Shown: positions 1 through 8,254 of the stretch, in pieces
How the letters are laid out: each line of letters opens with the position of its first letter
Numbering within the stretch: position 1 is the stretch's first letter
Assembly: GCA_964455525.1 (NCBI GenBank)
Contig: CAYVWR010000003.1
Span: forward strand, 1 to 64,000
DNA: 64,000 nucleotides
Direction: 5' to 3'
Source: JAFDZV01 sp964455525
GTDB lineage: Bacteria > Bacteroidota > Ignavibacteria > OLB7
The notes under the pieces: generated by a model
Told to the model about the DNA's origin: nothing
Seen by the model: only the letters and a program-made list of their open reading frames with translations
Database searches by the model: none
Program-made: the position numbers and the translations under genes

Positions 1-2
1 AT

Positions 3-173
3 AGGCTTGGTGACCGTTCGAGGCATGTGGTTCCCCCAGGGGTATGGGGATATGTTCTAGGTAGCAATGAATCAAATCGGCCCTCTTTTCTGGGTCCACT
101 ATATCGAGGCAAGATCATGAATATGGGATACTATGGTCGTCAGTACAATAATGGATCATGGAGAGTGGAGTGA
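3..173 (+). CDS. C-terminal end of a probable polymorphic toxin (5' partial)
   Basis: This frame is open from the left edge and ends at TGA 171-173, giving the last 56 residues of a larger protein. The tail contains the phrases YYGRQYNNG and WRVE and has no recognised catalytic motif. The next gene can begin at GTG 170-172, so the two would overlap by four bases (GTGA), the coupling expected of a toxin and its immunity gene. That the protein is a polymorphic (Rhs/CDI-like) toxin tip is inferred from this overlap and from the run of immunity-like small genes downstream. The core of the protein lies outside the window. Confidence 0.5.
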   Translation, partial: RLGDRSRHVVPPGVWGYVLGSNESNRPSFLGPLYRGKIMNMGYYGRQYNNGSWRVE

Positions 174-397
174 AGCACGATTATGGTCAAGAGGTATTGA
201 TTCTACCTGATGCTCCAGAGCGCTTCCGTCCCGGTACAATAGGATCTATCTGTGGGGTATATCAGGCCGATGCTGCTAAACATGGGATACCTTCAGATTC
301 TGCATCTGTCATCAATGTGTACATCGTTGAGTATCCCGATGGTTCTTCCGAACTGATCCCAGAGGTTTACTTATCCTCTTCTCTCGAACAGAAGTAG
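170..397 (+). CDS. small immunity-type protein (75 aa)
   Basis: GTG 170 is chosen as the start because it overlaps the upstream stop and has GGAGAG at 160-165; ATG 158 would add four residues. The protein begins MKHDYGQEVLILPDAP, has FRPGTIGSICGVY near the middle and ends with EYPDGSSELIPEVYLS. This is a short all-beta, SH3-like pattern resembling small immunity proteins that follow polymorphic toxins; I cannot name a family with certainty. It would be cytoplasmic and would neutralise the toxin tip encoded just upstream. The pairing rests on the four-base overlap and on size. Confidence 0.6.
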   Translation: MKHDYGQEVLILPDAPERFRPGTIGSICGVYQADAAKHGIPSDSASVINVYIVEYPDGSSELIPEVYLSSSLEQK

Positions 398-399
398 CG

Positions 400-623
400 G
401 CAACCGTATTGGTGAGCATGCTTGTAATGAGCATCATGGAAGAGTAAGGTGGGCCGGAGGCAGACTCCAGTCCACTATCCTGGCCTTAAGTGAGACCACA
501 AACGTTTTGCAAAATGCCAGAACCGCAGCAAGCGATATTGACTATGTGGTTTCTCCATCAAGCTTGAAATGTTTTGAGGGATTGGAACAATCCCTTTATG
601 CGCTGATGCCGGAGAACGGCTGA
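400..623 (+). other. open frame without a good start; possible gene remnant
   Basis: One frame stays open across this gap and ends at TGA 621-623. The last ~45 residues (for example DIDYVVSPSSLKCFEGLEQ) look protein-like, but there is no ATG and no ribosome-binding site. It may be the tail of a displaced toxin or immunity module, or chance. Confidence 0.2.
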
Positions 624-651
624 TAGTAGCAGAGTACTATGTGTTAGCGGG

Positions 652-955
652 ATGATTGCTGAAACTCTCTACAATCGGAGAGTCGTAAGCGCGAGCGTAA
701 TTGTCGGTACGATCGATACTCTTGAAGGACAAATACTTAACGACAATTCTCCTCCTACGCCGCTCAATCACTATAGGATCAACCCTCAGTACGAGGTTAC
801 ATCAGTACGAGGTTACATCGGACAGTAATGGAAGATTTAAAATTTGTGGTACCGTGGACCCTACGTCCTATCTCATCATAGCAAACAAGGGTGATCGAAT
901 CTGCTTGTACCATGTTGGGATGCTCGCGAAAGAATCGGTGAGATCAACTCGCTGA
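652..955 (+). pseudogene. small beta-sandwich-like gene frameshifted by a 16-bp tandem duplication
   Basis: From ATG 652 the frame reads MIAETLYNRRVVSASV and continues through GTIDTLEGQILNDNSPP to PQYEVTS. It then enters a second copy of a 16-bp unit and stops at TAA after about 20 more nonsense-like residues. If one copy is removed, the frame continues as DSNGRFKICGTVDPTSY through LIIANKGDRICLYHVGM to the stop at 953-955, giving about 95 residues. The restored product has the look of a carboxypeptidase-regulatory/transthyretin-like beta sandwich (GQI...NGRFKI...YLIIA). Its place among immunity-like genes suggests an orphan immunity or accessory gene. The function is unknown. Confidence 0.5.
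787..818 (+). repeat. 16-bp perfect tandem duplication
   Basis: CAGTACGAGGTTACAT occurs twice with no spacer (787-802 and 803-818). Because 16 is not a multiple of three, it shifts the reading frame of the gene at 652-955. Confidence 0.9.
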
Positions 956-1033
956 GTGCATACCCTGATTCATCCATCGGCACGCCGCGCCGGTTAAGCA
1001 TACATATAGCCGTATAGCCTTTCAGAATGTATG

Positions 1034-1067
1034 GGTGTCAACGTGGAATTTTCTCCATGTTGGCACC
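1034..1067 (+). terminator. hairpin after the 652-955 gene
   Basis: GGTGTCAACGTGGA (1034-1047) pairs with TCCATGTTGGCACC (1054-1067) across a 6-nt loop, with two G.U pairs. It is followed by only a weak T-rich stretch, so it is a probable but not classical terminator. Confidence 0.45.
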
Positions 1068-1164
1068 GCTTTATCAGGATAGGTAGTAAAGAGCATCCCG
1101 TTGCATATAAACATCACTTACGGCGCCGGCAAACATTCTAATCTGTTCGGACAAGGGTAACACT

Positions 1165-1212
1165 ATGAGCAGCGATATACTTACCTGGCTTCAGCAATGG
1201 TATGCTTCCTAA
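1165..1212 (+). pseudogene. 15-codon stub of an Imm53-type immunity gene
   Basis: ATG 1165 follows AAGGGTAAC and opens a frame reading MSSDILTWLQQWYAS before a stop at 1210-1212. The start of Imm53 immunity proteins is highly characteristic (M..ILxWLQxWY followed by a C.GDWEH..G stretch). Here the match is clear up to the YAS codons and then ends abruptly, and no continuation is visible in any downstream frame. I read this as the 5' end of an immunity gene cut by recombination or insertion near position 1205. Family assignment rests on only 15 residues. Confidence 0.5.
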
Positions 1213-1906
1213 TTCCAAGGATGAGTCTCAGGAGCATCACTTCAAGCAGGATACGAGACAGCAGACAAAGCGAAGGCAGCCCGTCGTTGAACGGGCCACC
1301 GGCGTTATATATGCCAGGTCGGCTCATCCCTATGGGGATCTACCCACAGGCACTTCGATGCAGTTGAGCCGTGTTCAGGTTGGTGAAGGTCGGTGGCAGG
1401 ACTGGCGCTACCGCGATGGGAGAGCGGGAGCGGCTGTATGAGCAGGGAGAGCATCGTCCCGGCTCTGGACGTGATCGCCATACGCGTGGGGATGAACCTG
1501 CAACGGTCCTTCTTGGGCCGGATTAGGCCAGTACCTCCGTTCGATTGAGCACCACTCCATCAGAGCCAGAACCATTAAATTTGTGCCAGAATCGGCGCCT
1601 TCCACTCTGGCACACTCCAAAACGTGGCATACGCCGCATGTAGCGTATTTGGGGGGGATCACCACATAGGATACTTTGTGGCAACTGACCGGCTAACCAG
1701 GCGACGAAGCTGGCCAGGCGATGAAGCTGCTCGGCTGGGCCGACCAAGCGTTGACCAAGCTATTCCAGGGATGGACCTAATGTCAAATTCCTATGGTGGC
1801 AAATATGGTGGCTTTGCGGGCAAGTGCAAGGGCGCATCTTTTCGATGGGTTGCCGGGCCTTTGAGTGCTAAACTCTCGTCTATTTTTCAAAGTCTCGAAA
1901 CTGTTG
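1213..1906. other. gene-free stretch with the left copy of the direct repeat
   Basis: No convincing coding frame is seen. It contains the left ~108-bp direct repeat (1285-1393). The remainder resembles decayed mobile-element DNA, but I recognise no transposase motif. Confidence 0.4.
1285..1393 (+). repeat. left copy of an imperfect ~108-bp direct repeat
   Basis: By eye it aligns over its length with 4768-4875, at roughly three quarters identity. Shared cores include GCGTTATATAT, CTCATCCCTA/TTCATCCCTA and GTTCxGGT. Same orientation, about 3.5 kb apart, flanking the resolvase remnant and the restriction-modification pair. Confidence 0.6.
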
Positions 1907-2488
1907 GTGAATCAACGCATCGGATATGCCCATGGTTTCGACAGACGACCAGGACCTTGACTTGCAGCGCTACGTGCTGCAAAAGTGGGGTGATCTACGA
2001 AGAAGCGGCCAGCGGTAAGTCTGCCGACTGCCTTGAGCTTGAGCAGTGCCATAAGGCGCTGCGGGCCGGGGATACCCTCGTTGTCTGGCGGTTGGATCGA
2101 CTCAGGCACAGCCTGCCGGGCTTGGTGCAGATTGTGGCCGAGCTCGAACATCGAAACCGGCAGCGCAGCGGGTAAGCTGGTTTTTCATGTGTTTGCGGCG
2201 CTGGCCGAGTTCGATCGGAATTTGGTCCGGGAACGGACACATGCAAGCCTTGCTACGGCCCGTGCGAGAGGGCATAAGGGAGGGCGCAAGTCTGCCCTGA
2301 CGCCGCAGCAGCTACGCGAGATCAAGGCGCTTTTGCGCGACCCAAGCATTCCGGTTGCTTCGATAGCCTACCGTTACGGGGTATCGAGGGCAACGATCTA
2401 CAAACACGCCGGGGCAGATGCACCGGCACGGCATCAATCAGGCACGGGCTCGATCTCGGGCCCAGCGACAGGAGCAAGCAGAGTATGA
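1907..2488 (+). pseudogene. serine resolvase/invertase, multiply frameshifted
   Basis: Small serine recombinase pieces lie in order but in different frames. From GTG 1907, NQRIGYAH matches the usual start. An extra base near 1931 then breaks the frame; with it removed the DNA reads STDDQDLDLQRYVLQK. A second shift leads to IYEEAASGKSADCLELEQC and LVVWRLDRL. A third break with lost DNA near 2150 removes about ten residues before GSAAGKLVFHVFAALAEFD and the C-terminal helix-turn-helix (YRYGVSRATIYKH). At least three lesions make the gene non-functional. Its stop overlaps the methylase start by four bases (ATGA), so the recombinase and the restriction-modification genes were probably one transcription unit. 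Confidence 0.8.
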
Positions 2489-3426
2489 CGAAGGCAGTGC
2501 AAGCCGCAAAGCATGGGCGGGGGGTATCCCCGATCTATCTGGACGAGGAGGATCAGCCGGAGCAGTCAAACGTCATCTACCTGCGAGGCCGCAGGCGGCG
2601 GCGCATCGTCTTTGGCTGGTATGGTGGGAAGTTCTCGCACCTCGATTGGCTGCTGCCTTTGCTGCCGAAGTGTCACCACTACTGCGAGCCGTTCGCGGGG
2701 TCTGGTGCCGTGCTCATCAATCGTGAGGCCGCGCCTGTAGAGACTTACAACGACATCGACGGCGACGTGGTGAACTTCTTTCGGGTTCTTCGTGACCGTC
2801 ACGAAGAACTGATTAGGGCCATAGCCCTGACGCCGTTCTCCCGTGAGGAATACCACCAGGCGATCTATGGCAGCACGGACGGAATCAGCGACGTGGAGCA
2901 GGCCAGACGGTTTTACATCAAGGCCCGCCAGACCCGCACCGGGCTTGCTCAAACCGCTTCCCTTGGCCGTTGGGCCAACTGCAAGGATACGAGCCGGGCG
3001 GGCATGTCGGGCGTCGTGTCGCGCTGGCTGGGTGGCGTGGATGCACTGGATGATATCGCACAGCGGCTTATCCGCGTGCAGATCGAGAACCGCCCCGCCG
3101 TCGATGTGATCCGCCTGTATGACAGCCCCAAGACGTTGTTCTACTGCGATCCGCCCTATCTGCACGCCACACGCGGCGACGCCAAGGCTTATGGCTTCGA
3201 GATGGACGAGGGCCAGCATCGGGAGTTTGCCGAGGCGGTCAATGAGTGCAAGGGCATGGTGGCCGTTTCCGGGTATGACCACCCGCTGATGGATGAGCTG
3301 TTCAAGCCGGGCCGTTGGTTCAAGACCCAGGGCCCGGACAAGACCATCCACTCGACCAAGGGCAAGCGGTCGGAAGTCCTTTGGACGAACTACGATCCCA
3401 GGAGGCAGAAAGGGCTGTTTGAATGA
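2485..3426 (+). CDS. Dam-type (D12 class) N6-adenine DNA methyltransferase
   Basis: A 313-aa D12-class N6-adenine methyltransferase. The S-adenosylmethionine site is GWYGGK (44-49) with EPFAGSGA (68-75), and the catalytic motif is CDPPY (221-225). Family members methylate adenine in short sites such as GATC or GATATC; the exact site cannot be read here. The ATG overlaps the resolvase remnant's stop. The 88-base gap to the next gene and the nuclease motif there make this the protective half of a type II restriction-modification system. The N-terminal ~40 residues, with an arginine run, are an extra extension. The gene appears intact although the recombinase upstream is dead. Confidence 0.9.
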   Translation: MTKAVQAAKHGRGVSPIYLDEEDQPEQSNVIYLRGRRRRRIVFGWYGGKFSHLDWLLPLLPKCHHYCEPFAGSGAVLINREAAPVETYNDIDGDVVNFFRVLRDRHEELIRAIALTPFSREEYHQAIYGSTDGISDVEQARRFYIKARQTRTGLAQTASLGRWANCKDTSRAGMSGVVSRWLGGVDALDDIAQRLIRVQIENRPAVDVIRLYDSPKTLFYCDPPYLHATRGDAKAYGFEMDEGQHREFAEAVNECKGMVAVSGYDHPLMDELFKPGRWFKTQGPDKTIHSTKGKRSEVLWTNYDPRRQKGLFE

Positions 3427-3514
3427 GGGCCGCTGACGCATGGGGTATCAATACCACCCCGACGACCTGCACATTTTCCGTGCAGGTGCGGCCACAAGGG
3501 CAAAGGGAATCTCG

Positions 3515-4636
3515 ATGACACCAGAAGAAATATTACAAGGCATCCAGCAGCGGGCCGCCGCGACGTTGAATGTTTCTGTCGTCACTGATCCGGTAATGCG
3601 GGAGAGGGTCGATTATGTTTGCCGCTGCATGAGCAACCGCGCAGGGGTGCGGCTGCTTATGTCCTGCCTGCTGGGAAAGCTGGACAAGCCGAACGTCGAT
3701 CCGCGCAAGCCCTATACCGAGATTGGCGGGACAGATAGCTTTTCCGGGCGCACCTATGACGAACGTTATCTGACCAAGTTCATCAACGAGCACCGGCTGC
3801 CGGTCAATCCGACCACGGCATTTCTGACGCCTACGCTGCGTAACATCGACCACCCACTGACCACTGACCGGGAGCTTGTTGGCAGGCCGCGTGACCTCTA
3901 CAAAAAGACGCTTGAGCTACTGGAAGATGTGGCCGTGCAGCGTGTCGCCGCTGATGTGCTCCTCGTGGAAACCGTGCGCGTGCTGATGCTGCTGCGTGAT
4001 GAGAAGCTGGCCCGGATGGCATCGCTGCTGGGCGCACTGGAGCGCACCGAGGGCGCTTTGCCGTTATCGTCGGAGGCCATTGTCACACTGATAAGCCAGC
4101 ACCTTGCCTGCAAGAATGCCAGTCGCTTGCCGGTGTTGGTTGTCGCTGCTGCCTATGAGGCCGCAGGGGGGCAGCTATCCGAAAGCATGTTGCCTCTGAA
4201 CTCGCACAATGCTGCCGACCTTCAAACCGGCTCATTGGGCGACGTTGAAGTCTGCTTAATGGGCGAGGAGTCAGTCGTTACCGCCTACGAAATGAAGATG
4301 AAGCGGGTAACGCATGAGGACATCGATGCGGCAGTGACCAAGATAGCCAGAGTGCCGAACAGGATTCACAACTACCTGTTTGTCACCACCGATGTGATCG
4401 ACCCGATTGTGGCCCAGTACGCCGCGACGTTCTACGAAAAGACGGACGGCACCGAGATTGCCATTCTCGACTGTGTAAGGTTCTTGCGGCACTTCCTGCA
4501 TCTGTTCCATCGCATCCGGGCTGACTACCTGAACGCCTATCAGACGCTGGTCTTGAATGAGCCGGATTCGGCAGTCAGCCAGACACTGAAAGAGGCGTTT
4601 CTGGTGCTGCGGCAGGCTGCCGAGAGTGGCGAGTGA
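3515..4636 (+). CDS. putative type II restriction endonuclease (373 aa)
   Basis: The start at ATG 3515 has AAGGGA six to seven bases upstream; ATG 3440 would add 25 residues of unlikely sequence. A probable PD-(D/E)xK active site is visible: D243 in GDVEV, then E259 and K261 in YEMKMK. Other striking stretches are KPYTEIGGTDSFSGRTYDE (~66-84) and NPTTAFLTPTLRN (~98-110), which recall the SacI-type endonuclease family; that family name is tentative. It lies directly behind an adenine methyltransferase on the same strand, the classic arrangement of a type II system. The product would cut unmodified foreign DNA at the methylase's site. Confidence 0.75.
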   Translation: MTPEEILQGIQQRAAATLNVSVVTDPVMRERVDYVCRCMSNRAGVRLLMSCLLGKLDKPNVDPRKPYTEIGGTDSFSGRTYDERYLTKFINEHRLPVNPTTAFLTPTLRNIDHPLTTDRELVGRPRDLYKKTLELLEDVAVQRVAADVLLVETVRVLMLLRDEKLARMASLLGALERTEGALPLSSEAIVTLISQHLACKNASRLPVLVVAAAYEAAGGQLSESMLPLNSHNAADLQTGSLGDVEVCLMGEESVVTAYEMKMKRVTHEDIDAAVTKIARVPNRIHNYLFVTTDVIDPIVAQYAATFYEKTDGTEIAILDCVRFLRHFLHLFHRIRADYLNAYQTLVLNEPDSAVSQTLKEAFLVLRQAAESGE

Positions 4637-4767
4637 TCCAGCATGGGGAGGCGCTAATCTCAAGTCGGGCCGGGCCGTGCAGGCTGCCGAGTCTTATTCA
4701 ATGATGGTGGGTAGGTTGTGCAGGGTCCTGTTATGGGGGATAGGGAGATGATGGCGGCGGCCCATCG

Positions 4768-4875
4768 CGTTGGACGGCCCACCTGCGTTATATATACCAG
4801 GCCCTTTCATCCCTACAGCGATTCGCTAACAGTCGCTTCTGCGTAGTTGAATCATGTTCGGGTGAATAGGTGCGG
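4768..4875 (+). repeat. right copy of the imperfect ~108-bp direct repeat
   Basis: Diverged partner of 1285-1393. Together they bracket 3.4 kb with the resolvase remnant, methylase and endonuclease, and could mark the edges of the acquired segment or two remnants of one element. Confidence 0.6.
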
Positions 4876-5090
4876 ATTTGCCATCAATCCAACGACGTTT
4901 CATCCAGTATTGTAGCTGCTTTGTTCCCCATTACTACCTTGTCTACGACGCTTCCGTGGGCAGAAAACCCGGCACGGAGAGCGTCCTAAGTACCAGTCCG
5001 TGATGGTCTCGCGCGTCATCCATGCCGGGTGTGGTCCAGCGATCCTTTGTCCAGGGTAGAGGATCGCCGAAAGCAAAATGTGCCCGGCGG

Positions 5091-5177
5091 CGCGAGGGAG
5101 TGTTACAAGAGGAAATTTTTTGGCTTCGCCATACACTCCCTCGCGGTGGCTATGTTTCAAAGCAAACATAGCCACCG
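5091..5177. repeat. two adjacent perfect hairpins sharing two bases
   Basis: Hairpin 1: CGCGAGGGAGTGT (5091-5103) pairs with ACACTCCCTCGCG (5133-5145), 13 bp, 29-nt loop. Hairpin 2: CGGTGGCTATGTTT (5144-5157) pairs with AAACATAGCCACCG (5164-5177), 14 bp, 6-nt loop. The second looks like a terminator without a T tract. The tandem arrangement may be a structured RNA or the end of a small mobile element. Confidence 0.6.
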
Positions 5178-5671
5178 ATCCCACCCTGCCCCTATTACAC
5201 ACGGTAGATGCCAGAACCGGAGGCAAAAATCCCATAGAGCAGAAAAAAATAGGGGTATTCCACCAGTGATGTACCGACGCTCCACCGGCGGCACGCCAGG
5301 AGCAGACCTTCCAGTAAACGACCACAGGCAGAGCGTTACCGCAATGCAAGGAGCCAGCTACCTCCCCTTAAATTCCTCTACCGTGTCTGGTTTGCGATGC
5401 TCCCAACGAACGGAACGATAACGAGACGATGTGGGCACATCCACCAGGGCGGGGAAGGGCAAGTCTCGGCATGGTTCCGGCCGGTGTGGCGGGCATGGCA
5501 TAAGCGGCTTTGCCGCCAATGACGCTCTCCATTTCCGGGTGGTGCCCGTTTTCTTGCCAGTGTGCTATTTTGTCCGGTCCGGCGTACAAGCCGGAGATCC
5601 TGGGCGCGCATGATGTGTGGCACATGGGGCGGCTGGGATGATACTTCATTGGAACTTTTGGTTGTTTCTCT

Positions 5672-6472
5672 ATGAACCCTTTGCATCCTCCTACCGAAAC
5701 GTTTGATGATTTTTTCGCCATCGTTCGGCGACTGCGGGTGGAGTGCCCGTGGGACCGTGAGCAGACTCATGCTTCGATAGCCCCTCTTCTGATCGAGGAG
5801 GCTTATGAGGTAAAGGAGTCGATCGAGGACGGCAACGACCAGGAGTTGAAAAAGGAATTGGGGGATATCCTCCTGCATGCGGTGATGCACTCGGTGATCG
5901 CCGAGGAGCGAAATGCCTTTACGTTCGATGACGTGGTGAAGTTCATCTCGCAGAAACTGGTACACCGTCATCCCCACGTCTTTGGCGATACGACGGTGAC
6001 AGGAGCCGGGCAGGTACAGGAGAACTGGGAACAGTTGAAGATGAAAGAGGGGCGTGCCTCGCTCTTCGAGAATATGCCGAAGGCACTTCCGGCGCTGCAA
6101 CGGGCCGATCGTGTGCAGGAAAAGGCCTCGAAGGTCGGGTTCGACTGGGAGAAGCCGGAGGATGTATGGTTGAAGGTGGAGGAAGAGCTGGGGGAGCTGC
6201 GCGAGGTTGTAGCTGAAGGGAGCGATCAGCAGAGAGCCGAGGAGGAATTCGGCGATCTGCTCTTTGCATTGGTTAATTATGCGCGTTTCATCGGCGTGGC
6301 CCCGGAGGAAGCTCTGCATCGTGCCGTCACCAAGTTCATCCGCAGGTTCCAGCATATCGAGTCCCGTCTGGCCGAGCAGGGGAAGACGTTCAAGGATGTG
6401 GACCTGGGGATCATGGATGGCTACTGGAACGAGGCCAAGGAGCTTGGCCGTAACGGGAAGGCATCCGGCTGA
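5672..6472 (+). CDS. mazG: nucleoside triphosphate pyrophosphohydrolase MazG
   Basis: A 266-aa two-domain MazG, the usual length of the E. coli type. It hydrolyses (d)NTPs to monophosphate and pyrophosphate and is thought to clear aberrant nucleotides. The N-terminal domain carries the metal-binding EExxE...ExxD pattern (E42, E43, E46, then E62 and D65). A second copy follows in the C-terminal half (VEEELGELRE ... EEEFGDLL, around 172-200). CPWDREQTHASI (25-36) is the family's typical N-terminal phrase. It is the first core gene after the accessory island. ATG 5672 fits the usual start of the family. A GC-rich hairpin follows, so it is probably monocistronic. Confidence 0.95.
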   Translation: MNPLHPPTETFDDFFAIVRRLRVECPWDREQTHASIAPLLIEEAYEVKESIEDGNDQELKKELGDILLHAVMHSVIAEERNAFTFDDVVKFISQKLVHRHPHVFGDTTVTGAGQVQENWEQLKMKEGRASLFENMPKALPALQRADRVQEKASKVGFDWEKPEDVWLKVEEELGELREVVAEGSDQQRAEEEFGDLLFALVNYARFIGVAPEEALHRAVTKFIRRFQHIESRLAEQGKTFKDVDLGIMDGYWNEAKELGRNGKASG

Positions 6473-6521
6473 GCCAGGCATGGCTTTCCAAAATACTGGT
6501 GGAGCTGGGGCGATCGGCCCG

Positions 6522-6560
6522 CCCCTTTGCGATGCTGCTGCGGGCCAGGATCGCAAGGGG
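6522..6560 (+). terminator. hairpin after mazG
   Basis: CCCCTTTGCGAT (6522-6533) pairs with ATCGCAAGGGG (6550-6560) with one bulged base. No T tract follows. Confidence 0.4.
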
Positions 6561-6772
6561 GGCATCGGCGGCCTGCCATCCCCCTCCGGCTGGGAGCATC
6601 CGCTGAGCGGGGAGAAAAGGAGTGAATGGTGAGTCGGCCTTGTCCGCGGCGCTGTCGCCTTCCTTTCAATTCGTGTCAGGCTCCTTTCAGACCACCGTCG
6701 TTTACCCTTCGTTTCGTAGTTTTGCAAGGATAACCGCAGTTGTACGCTGCATTGCTCTGAACATAGATCCGC

Positions 6773-7945
6773 ATGACTTCTTCACGTCCCAAAGCCAAGC
6801 TTGCACTCGAAAATGGCGTGGTCTTCACAGGCCGGGCCTTTGGCGCGCTCGACCGGGAGGCCACCGGCGAGGTCGTCTTTAATACATCGATCACCGGTTA
6901 CCAGGAGATCATCACCGATCCCAGTTATTACGGGCAGATCGTGACGATGACGTATCCGCATCAGGGAAACGTTGGCACAAATCGCTTCGATGTCGAATCG
7001 AACCGTGTACAGGCGGCCGGACTGGTAGTGCGCGAGGCTTCGCGTGTCCGCTCGAACTGGCGGAGCGAGGAAAGCCTTGATGAGTATCTCCGGGAGAACG
7101 GTGTGATTGGCATCGAAGGGATTGATACCCGTATGCTCGTCCGTATCCTCCGGGAGGAGGGGGCGATGCGCGGGGTGATCTCGGCGATGGAGCCGGACGA
7201 TGCCGTGCTTGTCGAGAGGGCACGTTCGCTGCCGAGCATGGATGGCCTTGACCTTACTGGCAACGTCTCCTGCGGCGAGTCGTACGAATGGAGCAGCCTG
7301 GATGAAAGCGGCTATCGCCTTGAACCTATGGTGGGGTTCCAGCAGAAGGAGATGTATAACGTCGTGGTTGTCGATTACGGCGTGAAATACAACATCCTGG
7401 AGCGGCTCTCAAGCTATGGCTGCCGGCTTACGGTGGTTCCGGGCAGCACAGGCGCCGAGGAGATCCTGGCGCTTGACCCGGATGGCATCTTCCTCTCCAA
7501 CGGTCCCGGCGATCCTGGCGCTACGACCTATGCCGTCGAGACGATTCGCACCCTGATCGGACAAAAGCCGATCTTTGGCATCTGTCTGGGCCATCAACTG
7601 CTGGCCCTGGCGCTTGGTGGCAGCACCTACAAGCTCAAGTTCGGCCATCGCGGTGCAAACCATCCGGTGCAGAACGTGCTCACCGGCCAGAACGAGATCA
7701 CATCGCAGAACCACGGATTTGCGGTCGATCTTGACTCGATGAAGGATCTGCCGGTGGAACTGACCCATGTGAACCTGAACGACCATACCGTGGAAGGGTT
7801 CCGCCATCGCGAGCATCCTCTCTTCTGTGTGCAGTATCATCCAGAGGCCGGTCCCGGCCCGCACGATGCGGATTATCTTTTCCGGCAGTTTGTGGAGATG
7901 ATGCAACAGGAGAAGAAGGCAGACAAGGCCGGGGTGGCCGGATAG
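6773..7945 (+). CDS. carA: carbamoyl-phosphate synthase small (glutaminase) subunit
   Basis: A 390-aa CarA. It hydrolyses glutamine and passes ammonia to the large subunit for carbamoyl phosphate, used in pyrimidine and arginine synthesis. The N-terminal CarA domain includes GRAFGA and FNTSITGYQEI (36-46). The class I glutamine amidotransferase domain has LSNGPGDPG (241-249), the nucleophile C271 in GICLGHQ, and the catalytic H356 and E358 in QYHPE. The carB gene is not next door; the gene behind is a thiolase. The ~300 bases upstream separate it from mazG, so it likely has its own promoter. Confidence 0.96.
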   Translation: MTSSRPKAKLALENGVVFTGRAFGALDREATGEVVFNTSITGYQEIITDPSYYGQIVTMTYPHQGNVGTNRFDVESNRVQAAGLVVREASRVRSNWRSEESLDEYLRENGVIGIEGIDTRMLVRILREEGAMRGVISAMEPDDAVLVERARSLPSMDGLDLTGNVSCGESYEWSSLDESGYRLEPMVGFQQKEMYNVVVVDYGVKYNILERLSSYGCRLTVVPGSTGAEEILALDPDGIFLSNGPGDPGATTYAVETIRTLIGQKPIFGICLGHQLLALALGGSTYKLKFGHRGANHPVQNVLTGQNEITSQNHGFAVDLDSMKDLPVELTHVNLNDHTVEGFRHREHPLFCVQYHPEAGPGPHDADYLFRQFVEMMQQEKKADKAGVAG

Positions 7946-8254
7946 TTGCTCGCGGGGGGCGGTGATGGGTGCAGGCGTGGCCGGTTCCGGGGTTGCGGCT
8001 CCCGGCCGGGGCGCTGGAGGCTCCGGGCGCCGGATATCCGATTCGATATTGATCGGGCATTGCGCCGCCTCTGTTCCCTTGATGCGCGGCGTCCCGATGG
8101 CGCTGGCCACGATGCATAGGGAAGAGGACGCCGCCAGGCGCTTCTGCAATGCATCTGAGCGATGCGTGGTGCAGAAGAACACCGATTGGTGACACTCCAT
8201 GCTCTCAGCCGCTCTCGATATTCTCTCACTCAATCATAAATCGGAACTATCACG
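7946..8254. other. carA-thiolase intergenic region
   Basis: No gene is supported. A GC-rich self-complementary stretch around 7978-8030 (CCGG-rich) may end carA transcription. The promoter of the thiolase gene should lie near 8190-8250, but no clear box is seen. Confidence 0.35.

Larger units (their letters stand above)
4637..5671. other. gene-free stretch at the right side of the island
   Basis: No supported gene. It holds the right direct repeat (4768-4875) and a pair of strong adjacent hairpins (5091-5177). The last part presumably contains the mazG promoter, though no clear box stands out. Confidence 0.4.

Noticed and set aside
787..818. Short tandem repeat as a CRISPR seed
   Set aside because: Only two units with no spacer, inside a coding frame; no cas gene in the window.
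3440..3514. Upstream ATG for the endonuclease
   Set aside because: The extra 25 residues lack family character, and ATG 3515 has a better ribosome-binding site.
4900..5421. Two overlapping opposite-strand frames (149 and 130 codons) before mazG
   Set aside because: They run across the perfect hairpins and have no plausible protein composition.
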